Assembly (NCBI GenBank): GCA_029262415.1
Contig: JAJCZL010000033.1
Span: 56,471-120,470, forward strand
DNA length: 64,000 bases
Origin: Deltaproteobacteria bacterium
GTDB taxonomy: Bacteria > Desulfobacterota > Binatia > UBA1149 > JAJCZL01
Reading direction: 5' to 3'
Part shown: piece by piece, positions 1 to 9,907 of the stretch
Position numbering within the stretch: position 1 is the first letter of the stretch
Layout of the letters: every line of letters starts with the position of its first letter
The notes under the pieces: generated by a model
Databases searched by the model: none
Told to the model about the DNA's origin: nothing
The model's input: the letters and a program-made list of their open reading frames with translations, nothing else
Made by a program: the position numbers and the translations under genes

Positions 1-27
1 GGGAGCCGATATTCGTAGGGAGAAAGC

Positions 28-1377
28 GTGATCGAACTTCTGAAAGACGGAACCAAGGCGTGCCGAGAGCGTTTGGCTCACCTGGCGCGTCGCGACCAAA
101 GTGGCGGCAACGTGGAGAACACCGTGCGTGCGATTCTTGCCGACGTGCGCCGTCGCGGCGACAAAGCCGTCGCCGCCTATACGAAACGCTTTGACGGTGT
201 GACGATTGCACCGGGCCGCTTTACACTCAGCGAGTCTGCCTGGGACAAAGCATCGGCACGCACAAGCCCTGAAGTTGAACGCGCGCTGAAAAACGCACAC
301 AGCCGGATTATCGCCTTCCACAAGCGACAACGCGAGAAAGGTTTTGAGCGCCGCGAGCCGGGGATCCGCACCGGTATCAGGATTACCCCACTGGCGCGCG
401 TGGGTTTATACGTTCCCGGCGGTTCGGCTGCGTATCCGTCGTCAGTACTGATGAACATCGTGCCCGCCAAAGTTGCGGGTGTCGAGGACATCACCGTCGT
501 CACGCCTCCGTCGGCCGAGGGCGTGCGTCCCGAAGTCTTGACGGCCGCGCGTATAGCGGGTGCTGACCGCGTGGTTACGATTGGCGGCGCACAGGCTGTC
601 GGGGCGCTGGCATACGGTACGCGCTCGATCCAGCGTGTCGATAAGATCGTCGGCCCCGGCAACATCTACGTCGCCACTGCGAAGCGCTTGGTGTTTGGAC
701 AGGTCGGTATCGACATGATTGCAGGTCCCTCCGAGGTTCTCATTATCGCCGATGGTCGGGCGAGTGCCGCAAACGTCGCTGCCGACATGCTCGCGCAGAG
801 CGAACACGACCCTCTTGCGGCAGCGATCTGTTTGACTCCGAGCGCTAAGCTGGCGGCTGCGGTTGCGGCTTCAGTCGCCGAGCAACTCGCAGTGTTGCCG
901 CGCAGACAGATCGCGGGCCGGTCGATCCGGCGCTACGGCACGATTATCGTGACGCCCTCGCTTGCGCGGGCTGCCGAACTCGCCGACGAAATCGGCCCCG
1001 AACACCTGGAGATATTCACGGCCTCACCGCGCAAACTGCTCGGCTCGATCCGCAATGCGGGAGCGATCTTCCTTGGCGAGGCGACCACCGAGCCGGTCGG
1101 GGACTACGCGGCGGGTCCCAATCACGTATTGCCGACCGGCGGCGCAGCACGATTTTCCTCTCCACTCGGCGTATATGATTTCGTCAAGCGAACGAGTATC
1201 ATCGAGGTTGACGAGCGCGGGCTGGCCACGCTCGCGCCGACCATAACGACGCTCGCGCGCGCCGAAGGGTTGGAAGCGCACGCGCGGGCCGTCGATGTGA
1301 GAACGCGAACCAAGTCCAAGTCCAGGTCGACGAAAAGCAAATCAAACCGGACCAACACGAAGAGAGAGTCAAGGTGA
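28..1377 (+). CDS. hisD: histidinol dehydrogenase
   Basis: Catalyses the last two steps of histidine synthesis, oxidising L-histidinol to L-histidine with two NAD+ in the cytosol. The 449-aa product has the family blocks VGLYVPGG (about 125-132), GPGNIYVA (209-216), IAGPSEVLIIAD (231-242) and AQSEHDP (256-262, zinc-ligand His260), plus GPNHVLPT further on. GTG at 28 follows AGGGAGA at a good distance. The last 27 residues form a Lys/Arg/Ser/Thr-rich tail outside the conserved fold. The stop overlaps the next start (GTGA), so hisD and hisB are probably translationally coupled. First gene of hisD-B-H-A-F; hisG and hisC are not in view. Confidence 0.97.
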   Translation: MIELLKDGTKACRERLAHLARRDQSGGNVENTVRAILADVRRRGDKAVAAYTKRFDGVTIAPGRFTLSESAWDKASARTSPEVERALKNAHSRIIAFHKRQREKGFERREPGIRTGIRITPLARVGLYVPGGSAAYPSSVLMNIVPAKVAGVEDITVVTPPSAEGVRPEVLTAARIAGADRVVTIGGAQAVGALAYGTRSIQRVDKIVGPGNIYVATAKRLVFGQVGIDMIAGPSEVLIIADGRASAANVAADMLAQSEHDPLAAAICLTPSAKLAAAVAASVAEQLAVLPRRQIAGRSIRRYGTIIVTPSLARAAELADEIGPEHLEIFTASPRKLLGSIRNAGAIFLGEATTEPVGDYAAGPNHVLPTGGAARFSSPLGVYDFVKRTSIIEVDERGLATLAPTITTLARAEGLEAHARAVDVRTRTKSKSRSTKSKSNRTNTKRESR

Positions 1378-2027
1378 ACAGGCAAGCCAAACGATCGGCC
1401 GCAAAGACGGTCGCTGCAAAATCCGCGGCTGCGCAGCAGCGGCGAGGGTCGGTGAATCGTGAGACCAAGGAGACCGCGATCCGCGTGGATCTCAACCTCG
1501 ACGGTTCCGGTACCTATAAGATTGATACCGGGATTCCGTTTCTCGACCACATGCTCGAATCGTTGTCGCGGCACTCGATGATCGACCTTGAGGTGAACGC
1601 ACGCGGAGATATCCACATCGACGATCACCACACCGTCGAAGACGTCGGCATCGCGATCGGGCAGGCGATGGACGAGGCGCTCGGCGATAAGAAGGGTATC
1701 TTGCGCTTTGGTAGCGCCGAGGTACCCCTGGATGAGGCGCTCGTCGGTGTAACCGTCGATCTGAGCGGTCGTCCGTTCATCGTGTACAACGTCGAAGTCA
1801 AAGCCCAACGGGTTGGTAAGTTCGACTGCGAGTTGATCAACGACTTCATGCAGGCGCTGATGAACGCTGCTGGGATGAACCTGCACATCAACATGCGCTA
1901 CGGCCGCAACGCGCACCACATCATTGAAGCAATGTTCAAAGCGCTCGCGCGGGCGTTATCGCAGGCGTGCACAATCGACGCCCGAATCGCCGATGTGCCG
2001 TCGACCAAGGGCAGCCTGCGCGGCTGA
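1374..2027 (+). CDS. hisB: imidazoleglycerol-phosphate dehydratase
   Basis: Dehydrates imidazoleglycerol phosphate to imidazoleacetol phosphate. This is the monofunctional form; no phosphatase domain is present. The metal-binding His motifs are visible: FLDHM (56-60), HIDDHHTVED (81-90) and NAHHIIEA near 179-186. The first 26 residues are an Ala/Lys/Arg-rich stretch without family similarity. An in-frame GTG at 1452 (VNRETKETAIRV) preceded by GGCGAGGG would give a 191-aa protein of normal length. The 1374 start is kept because it overlaps the hisD stop and has AGAGAG upstream, but the real start may be 1452. Confidence 0.96.
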   Translation: MNRQAKRSAAKTVAAKSAAAQQRRGSVNRETKETAIRVDLNLDGSGTYKIDTGIPFLDHMLESLSRHSMIDLEVNARGDIHIDDHHTVEDVGIAIGQAMDEALGDKKGILRFGSAEVPLDEALVGVTVDLSGRPFIVYNVEVKAQRVGKFDCELINDFMQALMNAAGMNLHINMRYGRNAHHIIEAMFKALARALSQACTIDARIADVPSTKGSLRG

Positions 2028-2035
2028 GAGGTCTA

Positions 2036-2668
2036 GTGATCGCCGTCGTCGACTACGGCATGGGTAACCTCCGCAGCGTCTCCAAGGCGCTCGAGCGGGT
2101 CGGGGCCGATACCGAGGTAACTGCGGATGCACGTACCATCGAGCGTGCCGATGCGGTGGTGTTGCCGGGTGTCGGCGCTTTCGCGCGCTGCATGGAGAAT
2201 CTCAGCCAGAGCGGGCTGGAAGGCCCGGTGCGGGAAGCGGCGGCGACAAAACCTTTTCTCGGGATCTGCGTAGGCATGCAGATCTTGTTCGAGGAGAGTG
2301 AAGAGTTTGGGCGCGTAGCCGGCCTAGGGATCCTACCCGGCCGTGTTCGTCGCTTTGACGGTGCAGGCGGCACTCTTAAGGTTCCACACATGGGCTGGAA
2401 CACCATCGAGAAACGCGGCGAACCGCCATTGCTCGCTGCAGTGGAAGAGGGTGCCCGTGTTTATTTCGTGCACTCATACTATGTCGAAGCGGGCGACCCC
2501 GAAATTGTTGCCGCGACGACCACGTACGGATCGGTGGTTTGTTCCGCGGCTTGGCGGAAAAACCTGTTCGCTGTGCAGTTCCATCCGGAGAAAAGCCAAG
2601 CGGTCGGCTTGGCGATTCTCGCCGACTTTTGCCGTTTGGCGGGTGCAGTGGGCCGTCCTCCGGCTTGA
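2036..2668 (+). CDS. hisH: imidazole glycerol phosphate synthase, glutaminase subunit
   Basis: Class I glutamine amidotransferase subunit that supplies ammonia to HisF. GTG at 2036 gives 210 aa beginning VIAVVDYGMGNLRS, the usual HisH N-terminus; in-frame codons back to 1967 lie inside hisB and do not fit. The triad is complete: Cys78 in GICVGMQ, and His183 and Glu185 in FHPEKS. It lies 8 nt after hisB in the his operon, with hisF 0.85 kb downstream as partner. Confidence 0.97.
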   Translation: MIAVVDYGMGNLRSVSKALERVGADTEVTADARTIERADAVVLPGVGAFARCMENLSQSGLEGPVREAAATKPFLGICVGMQILFEESEEFGRVAGLGILPGRVRRFDGAGGTLKVPHMGWNTIEKRGEPPLLAAVEEGARVYFVHSYYVEAGDPEIVAATTTYGSVVCSAAWRKNLFAVQFHPEKSQAVGLAILADFCRLAGAVGRPPA

Positions 2669-2754
2669 CTTCGCTGCAGGCGAGCGCGTGGAGCCCAACC
2701 CATGAGGCATTGCGGCGTTGGTGGCGGCGTGCGGCTTCGACAATAATCCGGGCG

Positions 2755-3501
2755 GTGTTGATCCTTCCAGCCATCGATGTTCGAGGCGGCCGCTGCGTGC
2801 GGTTGTTCCAAGGTGACTACGACAAAGAGACGATTTTCGGCGAAGACCCGGTTGCGATGGCGGCGAGGTGGATCGGTGAAGGTGCAGCGGGCTTACACAT
2901 CGTTGACCTCGACGGTGCACGCGGCGAGTACACCGCGAACCAGGGTGCGGTCGAAGCGATAGTCCTGGCCGTCAAGGAAAAGAGCGGTGCCCGGCCGGTG
3001 ACGACTCAGGTCGGTGGCGGCATCCGCGCGATGCATTCGATTGAACGCTGGCTGTCGATGGGAATCGACCGCGTGATTATCGGCACTGCCGCGGTCGAGG
3101 AGCCGGAGTTGATCACCCGCGCTGCGGTGAAGTTCCCGGGCCGCGTTTGGGTCGGTATCGATGCTAGAGGCGGCAAGGTCGCCGTCGATGGTTGGACCCG
3201 AACCACCGAGAAGGATGCCGTAGATCTCGCACATGAGGTCCAAGACCGCGGCGCGGGCGGAATCGTCTATACCAATATCGAGCGCGACGGGACCGGCAAG
3301 GGGGTCGATGCCGAGGCGGTAGCCGACCTGGCCGAACAGCTCGACGTTCCGGTCATCGCCTCGGGCGGCGTTCACAACGCCGACGACGTACGGCGATTGC
3401 GGGAGTACGGCACGACCAATATTGTCGGTGTCATCGTTGGTCGCGCGTTGTACGAGAACAGCGTCAGCATGGCCGAACTGCTTGTCGCTGCCGGACAGTG
3501 A
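2755..3501 (+). CDS. hisA: phosphoribosylformimino-AICAR phosphate isomerase
   Basis: TIM-barrel isomerase that opens the ribose ring of ProFAR to give PRFAR, the HisHF substrate. The GTG start at 2755 gives 248 aa, normal for the family, beginning [12 protein letters not shown] with catalytic Asp8. [10 protein letters not shown] and [10 protein letters not shown] follow, the latter carrying the second catalytic Asp, and ASGGVHN lies near the C-terminus. The frame stays open upstream to 2539, but that part overlaps hisH and is not HisA-like. There is an 86-nt gap after hisH and a stop overlap with the hisF frame. Confidence 0.95.
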   Translation: MLILPAIDVRGGRCVRLFQGDYDKETIFGEDPVAMAARWIGEGAAGLHIVDLDGARGEYTANQGAVEAIVLAVKEKSGARPVTTQVGGGIRAMHSIERWLSMGIDRVIIGTAAVEEPELITRAAVKFPGRVWVGIDARGGKVAVDGWTRTTEKDAVDLAHEVQDRGAGGIVYTNIERDGTGKGVDAEAVADLAEQLDVPVIASGGVHNADDVRRLREYGTTNIVGVIVGRALYENSVSMAELLVAAGQ

Positions 3502-3515
3502 CCCGGCCCTACGCT

Positions 3516-4367
3516 ATGCTGGCCAAACGAATCATTCCATGTCTTGACGTCAAAGGCGGCCGAGTCGTCAAGGGCGTCAATTTCATCGGTCTCCGCGATG
3601 CGGGGGATCCTGTCGAGTGCGCGGCTCGTTACGATGCCGAAGGCGCCGATGAACTGACGTTTCTGGACATCACTGCGAGCCACGAGCAACGCGACATCAT
3701 TTTCGAGATTGTCTCGGCAACTGCGAACCAGGCGTTCATGCCGCTTACGGTAGGCGGCGGTGTGCGCCGCGAAGACGATGTACGCCGCTTGCTCAAGGCA
3801 GGAGCAGACAAGGTCTCGATCAACACCGCTGCGGTTAGCGACCCGGATTTCGTCGGCGCGGCTGCACGTCGGTTCGGTGCACAGTGCATTGTGGTTGCTG
3901 TCGATGCGCGCCGACGCGGAGGAGACTTGGAGCTTGCCACCGACGGTGGGGGCACAGACGGGCGTCCGGCGTGGGCGGGTACCTATCCCGAGTTGCTCGT
4001 CGACGGTGCGTCGGCCGACGGCTGGGAAGTTTATACGCACGGCGGTCGCAGGCCGACGGGGATTGACGTCGTCAAGTGGTGCCGACGCATGGAAGAGCTG
4101 GGTTCCGGCGAGATTCTTCTGACGAGTATGGACAGGGACGGAACCAAGCAGGGCTACGACTGCCACCTAACCGCAGCGGTAAGCGATGCGGTGGGTGTGC
4201 CGGTGATCGCGTCGGGCGGTGTGGGAAATCCCGGGCACATGTTTGAAGGATTCACCAAAGGAAAGGCCGATGCGGTGCTCGCAGCTTCGATTTTTCACTA
4301 TGGCGAGTACACGATCGCCGAATGTAAGGAATACCTCGTAGAGCGCGGAGTGACTGTCAGGGTTTGA
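3516..4367 (+). CDS. hisF: imidazole glycerol phosphate synthase, cyclase subunit
   Basis: Cyclase subunit that makes imidazole glycerol phosphate and AICAR from PRFAR using HisH-derived ammonia. ATG at 3516 gives [15 protein letters not shown], the family N-terminus with catalytic Asp11; a GTG at 3498 overlapping the hisA stop would add six residues. The second catalytic Asp is in [10 protein letters not shown] (Asp130). The protein is 283 aa against about 255 usually: roughly 30 extra residues (about 135-168) are inserted between DARRRG and WEVYTHGG. The 3' end overlaps the convergent DUF374 gene by 11 bp. Confidence 0.96.
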   Translation: MLAKRIIPCLDVKGGRVVKGVNFIGLRDAGDPVECAARYDAEGADELTFLDITASHEQRDIIFEIVSATANQAFMPLTVGGGVRREDDVRRLLKAGADKVSINTAAVSDPDFVGAAARRFGAQCIVVAVDARRRGGDLELATDGGGTDGRPAWAGTYPELLVDGASADGWEVYTHGGRRPTGIDVVKWCRRMEELGSGEILLTSMDRDGTKQGYDCHLTAAVSDAVGVPVIASGGVGNPGHMFEGFTKGKADAVLAASIFHYGEYTIAECKEYLVERGVTVRV

Positions 4368-5151
4368 CGCCCCCTATTTCGCGCCTTACCAATCTTTCTT
4401 CGGCGGGCAGTCGCGTGAGCCGTGGCCGCGGTGGGATCCCCTGCTTCTCGAACGCGCCGTTGTGCATCGTATGAAGCGTTGTTTCTATCTCCACGCGCAT
4501 CGCTTCCAGCGCATCGCGGTCGGAGGGCGAGACCGGCTTGATCGGGGCGGACAGTTCAACGGTGATCTTGCCGAAGGGGAGCGGCAGCATCGTTTGGTCC
4601 CAGGTGGGCAAGTAGTATGCGCGCGAGGCGTGTACGTCTAAGCAGCAGGCGTCGACTCCGACTTGGCAGGCGAACACGGCGATGCCGCCACGGCAGACTC
4701 CGGCGGGGCCGCGCGAACCGTCGGGGGTGATGATGGTTATGAACCCCTCACCCTTGCGCTTGCGTCCTTCGCGGACCAACGCCTGTAAAACCGGTGAACG
4801 GCGGCTTACGCGCGTGCTCGATCCCCCACGTGTAGCCGTGATGCCGCAGCGGTTAAGGACGGCCATCAGTATTGCGCCGGCATCGCCGACACTGACCAGT
4901 GTGCTTAACTCGCCGAGCGTACGCATCAGAGCCGGCGCGGCGAGCAAGTCTTGGTGGAGCATCGCCACGACGGTGTCTTTGCCCTCGCTGCGCCGCGCAG
5001 CGAGGGCCTCAACGCCGGCGACTACGACGGTGCTTGTCGCGAGCACCAAGCGCATATAGGCGAGGTACAAGCGGCAAGCGATTGCGCCGACGAAAGGGAC
5101 ACACGCCTGCTTGATTCGCCGATGAAGCGGGAGGCGGCCGTGATCGGTCAC
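4357..5151 (-). CDS. DUF374-family lysophospholipid acyltransferase-like protein
   Basis: Resembles the DUF374 branch of the LPLAT acyltransferases, membrane-associated enzymes thought to acylate a lipid precursor. A hydrophobic N-terminal helix is followed by HQDLL (about residue 66) and the hallmark TPDGSRGP (about 142-149); the C-terminus carries basic segments. GTG at 5151 begins right after the trxB stop and gives 264 aa. The frame is open to 5193, but that start would overlap trxB. The proposed start lies within a 12-bp-stem inverted repeat, so the start is uncertain. The substrate cannot be told from sequence. Confidence 0.8.
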   Translation of the reverse strand: MTDHGRLPLHRRIKQACVPFVGAIACRLYLAYMRLVLATSTVVVAGVEALAARRSEGKDTVVAMLHQDLLAAPALMRTLGELSTLVSVGDAGAILMAVLNRCGITATRGGSSTRVSRRSPVLQALVREGRKRKGEGFITIITPDGSRGPAGVCRGGIAVFACQVGVDACCLDVHASRAYYLPTWDQTMLPLPFGKITVELSAPIKPVSPSDRDALEAMRVEIETTLHTMHNGAFEKQGIPPRPRLTRLPAEERLVRREIGGVKP

Positions 5152-5159
5152 GGCCGCCT
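5132..5159. repeat. 12-bp inverted repeat with TCGG loop
   Basis: Perfect 12-bp arms (5132-5143 and 5148-5159) around a 4-nt loop, at the 3' end of trxB and the start of the DUF374 gene. It could be a trxB terminator or a structure limiting DUF374 translation. Neither strand shows a U-tract, so termination is unproven. Confidence 0.6.
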
Positions 5160-6097
5160 TAGTGGTTGGCTTCGAGCCACCGTTCCGCGTCAATCGCGGC
5201 CGCGCAGCCGCTGCCCGCGGCGGTTACGGCCTGCCTGTAAACGGAGTCTTGCACGTCTCCGCACGCGAACACCCCTTCTACGCTCGTGTAGGTGCAGTCG
5301 GCTTTGGTCACGATGTATCCGGCCGCGTTCAGTTCGAGTTGTCCGACCAGCAGATCGGTGTTCGGCTTGTGGCCGATCGCCATGAACACGCCGTCGCAGG
5401 CGAACTCGTTTTTCTCGCCGGTTACCGTGTCCTGCAGCGTAACCCCGGTGACACCGCCGCTGTCTGCAGTGCCTTGGATTTCCAAGATGGTCTTGTTGAG
5501 CTGGAATTCGATCTTGTCGTTAGCTTTGGCGCGATCGAGCATGATCGCCGATGCGCGGAACTCTTCGCGCCGGTGGATGATCGAAACGCTGGATGCAAAC
5601 TTGGTCAGGAATGCTGCCTCTTCCATCGCTGAGTCGCCACCGCCGACAACGACGACTTTCTTGCCTTTGAAGAAGAACCCGTCGCAAGTCGCGCAGGCTG
5701 ACACACCGAAGCCCATCAGACGGGTTTCGGATTCGATCCCGAGCAACTTTGCCGACGCACCCGTCGATATTATCAGCGCGTCGCAGGTGTACTCGGTGGT
5801 TGCGGTTTCAAGTCGGAACGGCCGCTTTGAGGTATCGACCGTGGCGACGTCGCCGGTTGCAAACTTAGTGCCGAACTTCTCGGCTTGCTTGCGGAAGTCC
5901 TGCATCATGTCGGGACCCATGATGCCGTCGGGGTATCCGGGATAATTCTCGACCTCGGTCGTGATAGTCAGCTGGCCGCCGGGTTGAGCGCCTTCGATGA
6001 CCAGCGGTTCGAGGTTCGCGCGTGCGTTGTAGAGTGCCGCTGTAAGGCCGGCAGGACCCGAGCCGAGGATTATGACCTTGTGGTGTTGGTGCGCCAT
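5159..6097 (-). CDS. trxB: thioredoxin-disulfide reductase
   Basis: FAD enzyme that reduces thioredoxin with NADPH. The 312-aa product has the N-terminal FAD motif LGSGPAGLTA (11-20), redox pair Cys135/Cys138 in CATCDG, NADPH motif VGGGDSAMEE (151-160) and a C-terminal GVFACGDV FAD block. ATG at 6097 follows AAGGGGA; the frame runs further upstream without TrxB similarity. Divergent from moaC across a 172-nt gap, with the DUF374 gene directly downstream. Confidence 0.96.
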   Translation of the reverse strand: MAHQHHKVIILGSGPAGLTAALYNARANLEPLVIEGAQPGGQLTITTEVENYPGYPDGIMGPDMMQDFRKQAEKFGTKFATGDVATVDTSKRPFRLETATTEYTCDALIISTGASAKLLGIESETRLMGFGVSACATCDGFFFKGKKVVVVGGGDSAMEEAAFLTKFASSVSIIHRREEFRASAIMLDRAKANDKIEFQLNKTILEIQGTADSGGVTGVTLQDTVTGEKNEFACDGVFMAIGHKPNTDLLVGQLELNAAGYIVTKADCTYTSVEGVFACGDVQDSVYRQAVTAAGSGCAAAIDAERWLEANH

Positions 6098-6269
6098 TAT
6101 CTCGTTGTCCCCTTGTGCGGCCGCGACCGTTCGTGGACAATCCCGAAGTCTGGTCGGATCTGTTGCGGGCCGCCAGTCGGAGCCCCAATACGCGCGGCGC
6201 GACTGCGCGGAAGATGGAGGCGGTATACGGACTTCGCACCGAGCTTGCAAGTCAGGGTAGGAGAAGGTG

Positions 6270-6788
6270 ATGGCGGAATTCACGCATTTGGACGAGCAGG
6301 GGCGCGCGAAGATGGTCGACGTGTCGGCAAAACCCGCGACCGAGCGTTTCGCTTGCGCGGGCGCGCGCGTGGTCATGAAGGGCGACACCCTTACGAAGAT
6401 CGTTTCCAGCGGAATGCCCAAGGGTGACGTGCTCGCGGTTGCCCGCACGGCGGGCATCATGGCTGCCAAGCGGACACCGGATCTGATTCCGTTGTGCCAC
6501 CCGATTGCGCTCGCGTCTGTCGAGGTGGAGTTCGACACTGAGTCGGCACCAGCGGATCGGGACTCAGCGAAGGACGTTGCCGTGTTGACCGTCCGCGTGC
6601 GGGTAGCTCTGAACGGGCGAACAGGAGCCGAGATGGAAGCGCTGACCGCAGTCTCCGTCGCTGCGCTTACGATTTACGATATGTGCAAGGCCGTCGATCG
6701 TGGGATGAAGATCACCGATATTCGTCTGCTCGAAAAGGGTGGCGGCAAGAGCGGTCATTTTGTCGCGTCGGAGGACACGGTTTCATGA
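6270..6788 (+). CDS. moaC: cyclic pyranopterin monophosphate synthase
   Basis: Forms cyclic pyranopterin monophosphate in molybdenum cofactor synthesis after the MoaA step. The 172-aa protein contains [25 protein letters not shown] (catalytic region) and the late KSGHF block, all typical of MoaC. ATG at 6270 follows GTAGGAGAAGG; a GTG one codon upstream is also possible. It is 48 nt ahead of radC. No moaA is visible nearby. Confidence 0.96.
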   Translation: MAEFTHLDEQGRAKMVDVSAKPATERFACAGARVVMKGDTLTKIVSSGMPKGDVLAVARTAGIMAAKRTPDLIPLCHPIALASVEVEFDTESAPADRDSAKDVAVLTVRVRVALNGRTGAEMEALTAVSVAALTIYDMCKAVDRGMKITDIRLLEKGGGKSGHFVASEDTVS

Positions 6789-6836
6789 CGGATATGGCGT
6801 TGACGGTGCCGGAGCTGTGGTGCTCAGTTCTTTCGC

Positions 6837-7529
6837 ATGATTGTGCCACTTCAACGCCACTCCCGTGCTGACCTGCCGCGTGAACGGCTGAGCAATGTCG
6901 GCTGTGCAGCACTGTCAGACGGCGAGCTTATCGCGCTGGTTCTGGGCACCGGGCGGCCACGCGGCGGCGGTGCCGTTGCGCTGGCGCAGGATTTGCTCAC
7001 TGCCTTCGGTAGTCTGCGCGGATTGGCCACAGCTGAGTGCGGTGAGCTTGCGGCCGTAAATGGTGTTGGCCGTGCGCGTGCGAGCCGACTGATTGCGGCT
7101 GGAGAGATCGCACGCCGTCTTGCGGCTGAGCGTCTCGATGCAGGCACGGCGATCTCGAGTTCCTCGGCGGTTTACGCGCATTTCGGGCCGCTGCTCGCCG
7201 ACGAAAAACGCGAACTGTTCTACGCTCTCATGCTCGACACCAAAAACCGTTTGCTAGCGAAGGTGAGAATTTCCGAGGGCTCGTTGGCCTCGGCGCTGGT
7301 ACACCCGCGCGAGGCTTTCAGGCCGGCGGTGCGCGCGGCTGCGGCGTCTGTGATCTTTCTCCACAACCATCCGAGCGGTGATCCCTCACCCTCGATCGAA
7401 GACAAGCGCATAACGACTCGGCTGCGAGAGGCGGGAACTCTGCTGGGCATTCCGGTTCTCGATCACGTTGTCGCTGGTGCCGGCCGCTACTATTCGTTCG
7501 CGGATAGCGGGTGGCAGGATCTGATCTAA
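6837..7529 (+). CDS. radC: RadC/MPN-domain protein
   Basis: JAB/MPN family protein of unsettled function (historically DNA-repair associated). The 230-aa sequence has an N-terminal helix-hairpin-helix region (ALSDGELIALVLGTG and VNGVGRARASRL) and the C-terminal zinc motif HNHPSGDPSPS. Length and domain order are normal. It follows moaC on the same strand; ssb is convergent downstream. Confidence 0.93.
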   Translation: MIVPLQRHSRADLPRERLSNVGCAALSDGELIALVLGTGRPRGGGAVALAQDLLTAFGSLRGLATAECGELAAVNGVGRARASRLIAAGEIARRLAAERLDAGTAISSSSAVYAHFGPLLADEKRELFYALMLDTKNRLLAKVRISEGSLASALVHPREAFRPAVRAAAASVIFLHNHPSGDPSPSIEDKRITTRLREAGTLLGIPVLDHVVAGAGRYYSFADSGWQDLI

Positions 7530-7606
7530 GCGGGATGAAGAGCGGCCGCGCCGCGCGCTGCTATGAGCAAAGGGTGGCGTGGCCGCATGGGTCCTTCAAC
7601 GGGACG

Positions 7607-8044
7607 TCAGAAGGGGATGTCTTCGTCAGCTGCCGGTTGGGCGAAGTCGTCGTTGCCACCGCCGCTGCTGCGGGCACCGCTGTAGGCCTGCTGGTCGCCG
7701 GTTCCGGCGTCACGCCCACCGCCGATGAACTGGACGCGATCGGCCACGATCTCGGTGGTGTAGCGGTCGTTTCCATCCTTGTCTTGCCACTTACGCGTCT
7801 GCAAACGGCCTTCGACGAAAACCGAGCGCCCTTTGCTTAGGTACTGCGCGCAGTTCTCGGCCTGTCGGCCCCAAACCACGATAGCGTGCCACTCGGTTCG
7901 CTCTTGCTTTTCGCCGCTCTGGTCGACCCAGGACTCGTTCGTCGCTACCCTGAGGGTGGCAACGGCTTTGCCGCCCGGAGTGTGGCGGAGTTCCGGGTCT
8001 TTGCCGAGGTTGCCGAGAATGATTGCCTTGTTTACTGATGCCAT
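7607..8044 (-). CDS. ssb: single-stranded DNA-binding protein
   Basis: OB-fold protein that coats single-stranded DNA in replication and repair. The 145-aa protein begins [20 protein letters not shown], continues through [13 protein letters not shown] and [19 protein letters not shown], then a Gly/Gln/Ser-rich linker, and ends in the acidic DEDIPF tail that recruits partner proteins. ATG at 8044 follows GGGCGGAGAAG; the 27 codons open further upstream are not SSB-like. Confidence 0.97.
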   Translation of the reverse strand: MASVNKAIILGNLGKDPELRHTPGGKAVATLRVATNESWVDQSGEKQERTEWHAIVVWGRQAENCAQYLSKGRSVFVEGRLQTRKWQDKDGNDRYTTEIVADRVQFIGGGRDAGTGDQQAYSGARSSGGGNDDFAQPAADEDIPF

Positions 8045-8211
8045 CTGCGCTTCTCCGCCCTTTCTGAAGGTCGCTGCGAGTGCTGGCGCGAAGCTAGAAC
8101 CGGCCTCCGGCGTTGTCAATGACAAATGAGTAATCCCGCCCTCAACGTTGCGTTCAGGGGGGCCCAGTCCGGAAAAATCCGTGTCCGTGGGATCTGCCGG
8201 AGCTTGAAGTA

Positions 8212-9876
8212 GTGGCGCCTCAGGTACCGTTGCGTATCGTCCCGCTGGGCGGCCTCGGCGAGTTCGGCTTGAACTGCATGATCATCGAGAGCCCCGACGA
8301 TGCCGTGGTGATCGACTGTGGCTTGATGTTCCCCGAAGACCACATGCTCGGAATCGATCGTGTGATCCCCGACGTGAGCTACCTACACAGCCTTGGCAAA
8401 AAGGTGAAAGGGTTTGTCCTGACCCACGGACACGAAGACCACCTTGGAGCGCTTCCCTACGTCTTGCCGCAGATCGATGCGCCGGTTTGGGCGACTCCGT
8501 TCACCGCAGAATTGCTGCGTCGAAAGCTCGAAGAGTATCCAGCGGCTGCGGCTGCACGGATCGAAGAGTTCGAACCGGGTACGCCGTGGCGTGTTGGCCG
8601 GTTCGATATCGAAGGCATGCACGTGACCCACAGCTTCGTTGATGCGTGCGCGATCGCGATCCGCGCGGGGACGAGCACGGTCGTGCACTCGGGAGATTTC
8701 AAGATCGACAACAACCCGGTCGACGGCCGTCGGACCGATCTCGATCGTTTGCGTGAACTTGGAGACGAAGGCGTTACCCTGTTGATGTCGGATTCGACCA
8801 ATGTCGAGCGCCGTGGCCGGACCAAGTCTGAGTCTGAAGTTCGCGGCTACCTCGAGCCGATCTTCGAGAAGACCGAGGGGCGCTTGATCGTCACGACGTT
8901 CGCTTCACACCTGCATCGAGTGGCGGCGATCATCTCGCTGTGCGAACAGTACGGGCGTCGTATCGCGTTACTCGGACGCAGCATGGAGAATAACGTCTCG
9001 ATCGCGACACGTACGGGGCACATCCGCATCCCCGGTGAGTTGCTGGTCAGCCGCCGCGAAGCAGAGAAGTTGCCGGGACGCGAGGTGTGCATCATTGCGA
9101 CCGGTTGCCAGGGCGAGCCGCGTTCTGCGCTTACCAGAATCGCGACGCTGGAAATGCGCGGCCTTGCGCTCGGGCCCGGCGACGCGGCGGTATTCTCATC
9201 GAACGTCATTCCCGGAAACGAGCGTGCCATCAGCGCAGTGATCTCCCAGCTCTACAAGTCGGGGGCCGAAGTCTACTACCAAGCGATCAGGGACGTGCAT
9301 GTCTCGGGTCACGGTGCGCGCGAGGATCTGCGCGAGATGCTCGAAGCCGTGCGGCCGCGATACTTCGTTCCGTTGCACGGCGAGTACCGCAACCTGACCC
9401 ATCATGCGCGGCTGGCGGTTGAGTGCGGAGTCTCCGAGCAAGACTGTTTTCGACTGGTGGACGGCGACGTTCTCGAGATCGATGCGAGTGGCGCACGGCG
9501 CGCGGGGACGGTGACTGCGGGGCGGATTCTCGTCGACGGGGAAAGCGTAGGTGAGGTCGACGCCACGGTTTTGCGCGACCGCCGCTACATCTCCGAAGAC
9601 GGCGTTGTTTTGGTTATCCTCGCAGTCTCGCAGCAAACCGGCGAGATTCTCTCCGGCCCTGAGCTGGTGACGCGCGGAATCGCGCAGGCCGAGCAAGAGT
9701 GGGGCGAAATGTCCGGTGGTGCGCGCGCGGTCGTCGATCTGGTGGGGGAGATGACTCCGGAAGCAATCGCCGATCTTGCCGAGCTACAAGAAAAGGTCCG
9801 GCTGTGCGTGCGCCGCTATTTTCGCCGCACTTACAACGCACGTCCAGTCGTCGTTCCGTACGTCATGGAGTTATGA
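8212..9876 (+). CDS. rnj: ribonuclease J-family beta-CASP nuclease
   Basis: Metallo-beta-lactamase/beta-CASP RNase with 5' exonuclease and endonuclease activity in RNA decay and maturation. The metal site [10 protein letters not shown] (71-80: His72, His74, Asp76, His77) is intact. The beta-CASP stretch [15 protein letters not shown] and the PLHGEYRNL motif follow, then the dimerisation C-terminal domain. Length of 554 aa is typical. Start is GTG at 8212. RNase J in a Gram-negative with RNase R (46286-48535) is known in deltaproteobacteria-like lineages. Confidence 0.94.
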   Translation: MAPQVPLRIVPLGGLGEFGLNCMIIESPDDAVVIDCGLMFPEDHMLGIDRVIPDVSYLHSLGKKVKGFVLTHGHEDHLGALPYVLPQIDAPVWATPFTAELLRRKLEEYPAAAAARIEEFEPGTPWRVGRFDIEGMHVTHSFVDACAIAIRAGTSTVVHSGDFKIDNNPVDGRRTDLDRLRELGDEGVTLLMSDSTNVERRGRTKSESEVRGYLEPIFEKTEGRLIVTTFASHLHRVAAIISLCEQYGRRIALLGRSMENNVSIATRTGHIRIPGELLVSRREAEKLPGREVCIIATGCQGEPRSALTRIATLEMRGLALGPGDAAVFSSNVIPGNERAISAVISQLYKSGAEVYYQAIRDVHVSGHGAREDLREMLEAVRPRYFVPLHGEYRNLTHHARLAVECGVSEQDCFRLVDGDVLEIDASGARRAGTVTAGRILVDGESVGEVDATVLRDRRYISEDGVVLVILAVSQQTGEILSGPELVTRGIAQAEQEWGEMSGGARAVVDLVGEMTPEAIADLAELQEKVRLCVRRYFRRTYNARPVVVPYVMEL

Positions 9877-9907
9877 AGAACAGGTCGCTGGATCTTGAGG
9901 AGCGGGG

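Noticed and set aside
1122..1919. 265-codon minus-strand frame over hisD/hisB
   Set aside because: Shadow of two well-supported histidine genes.
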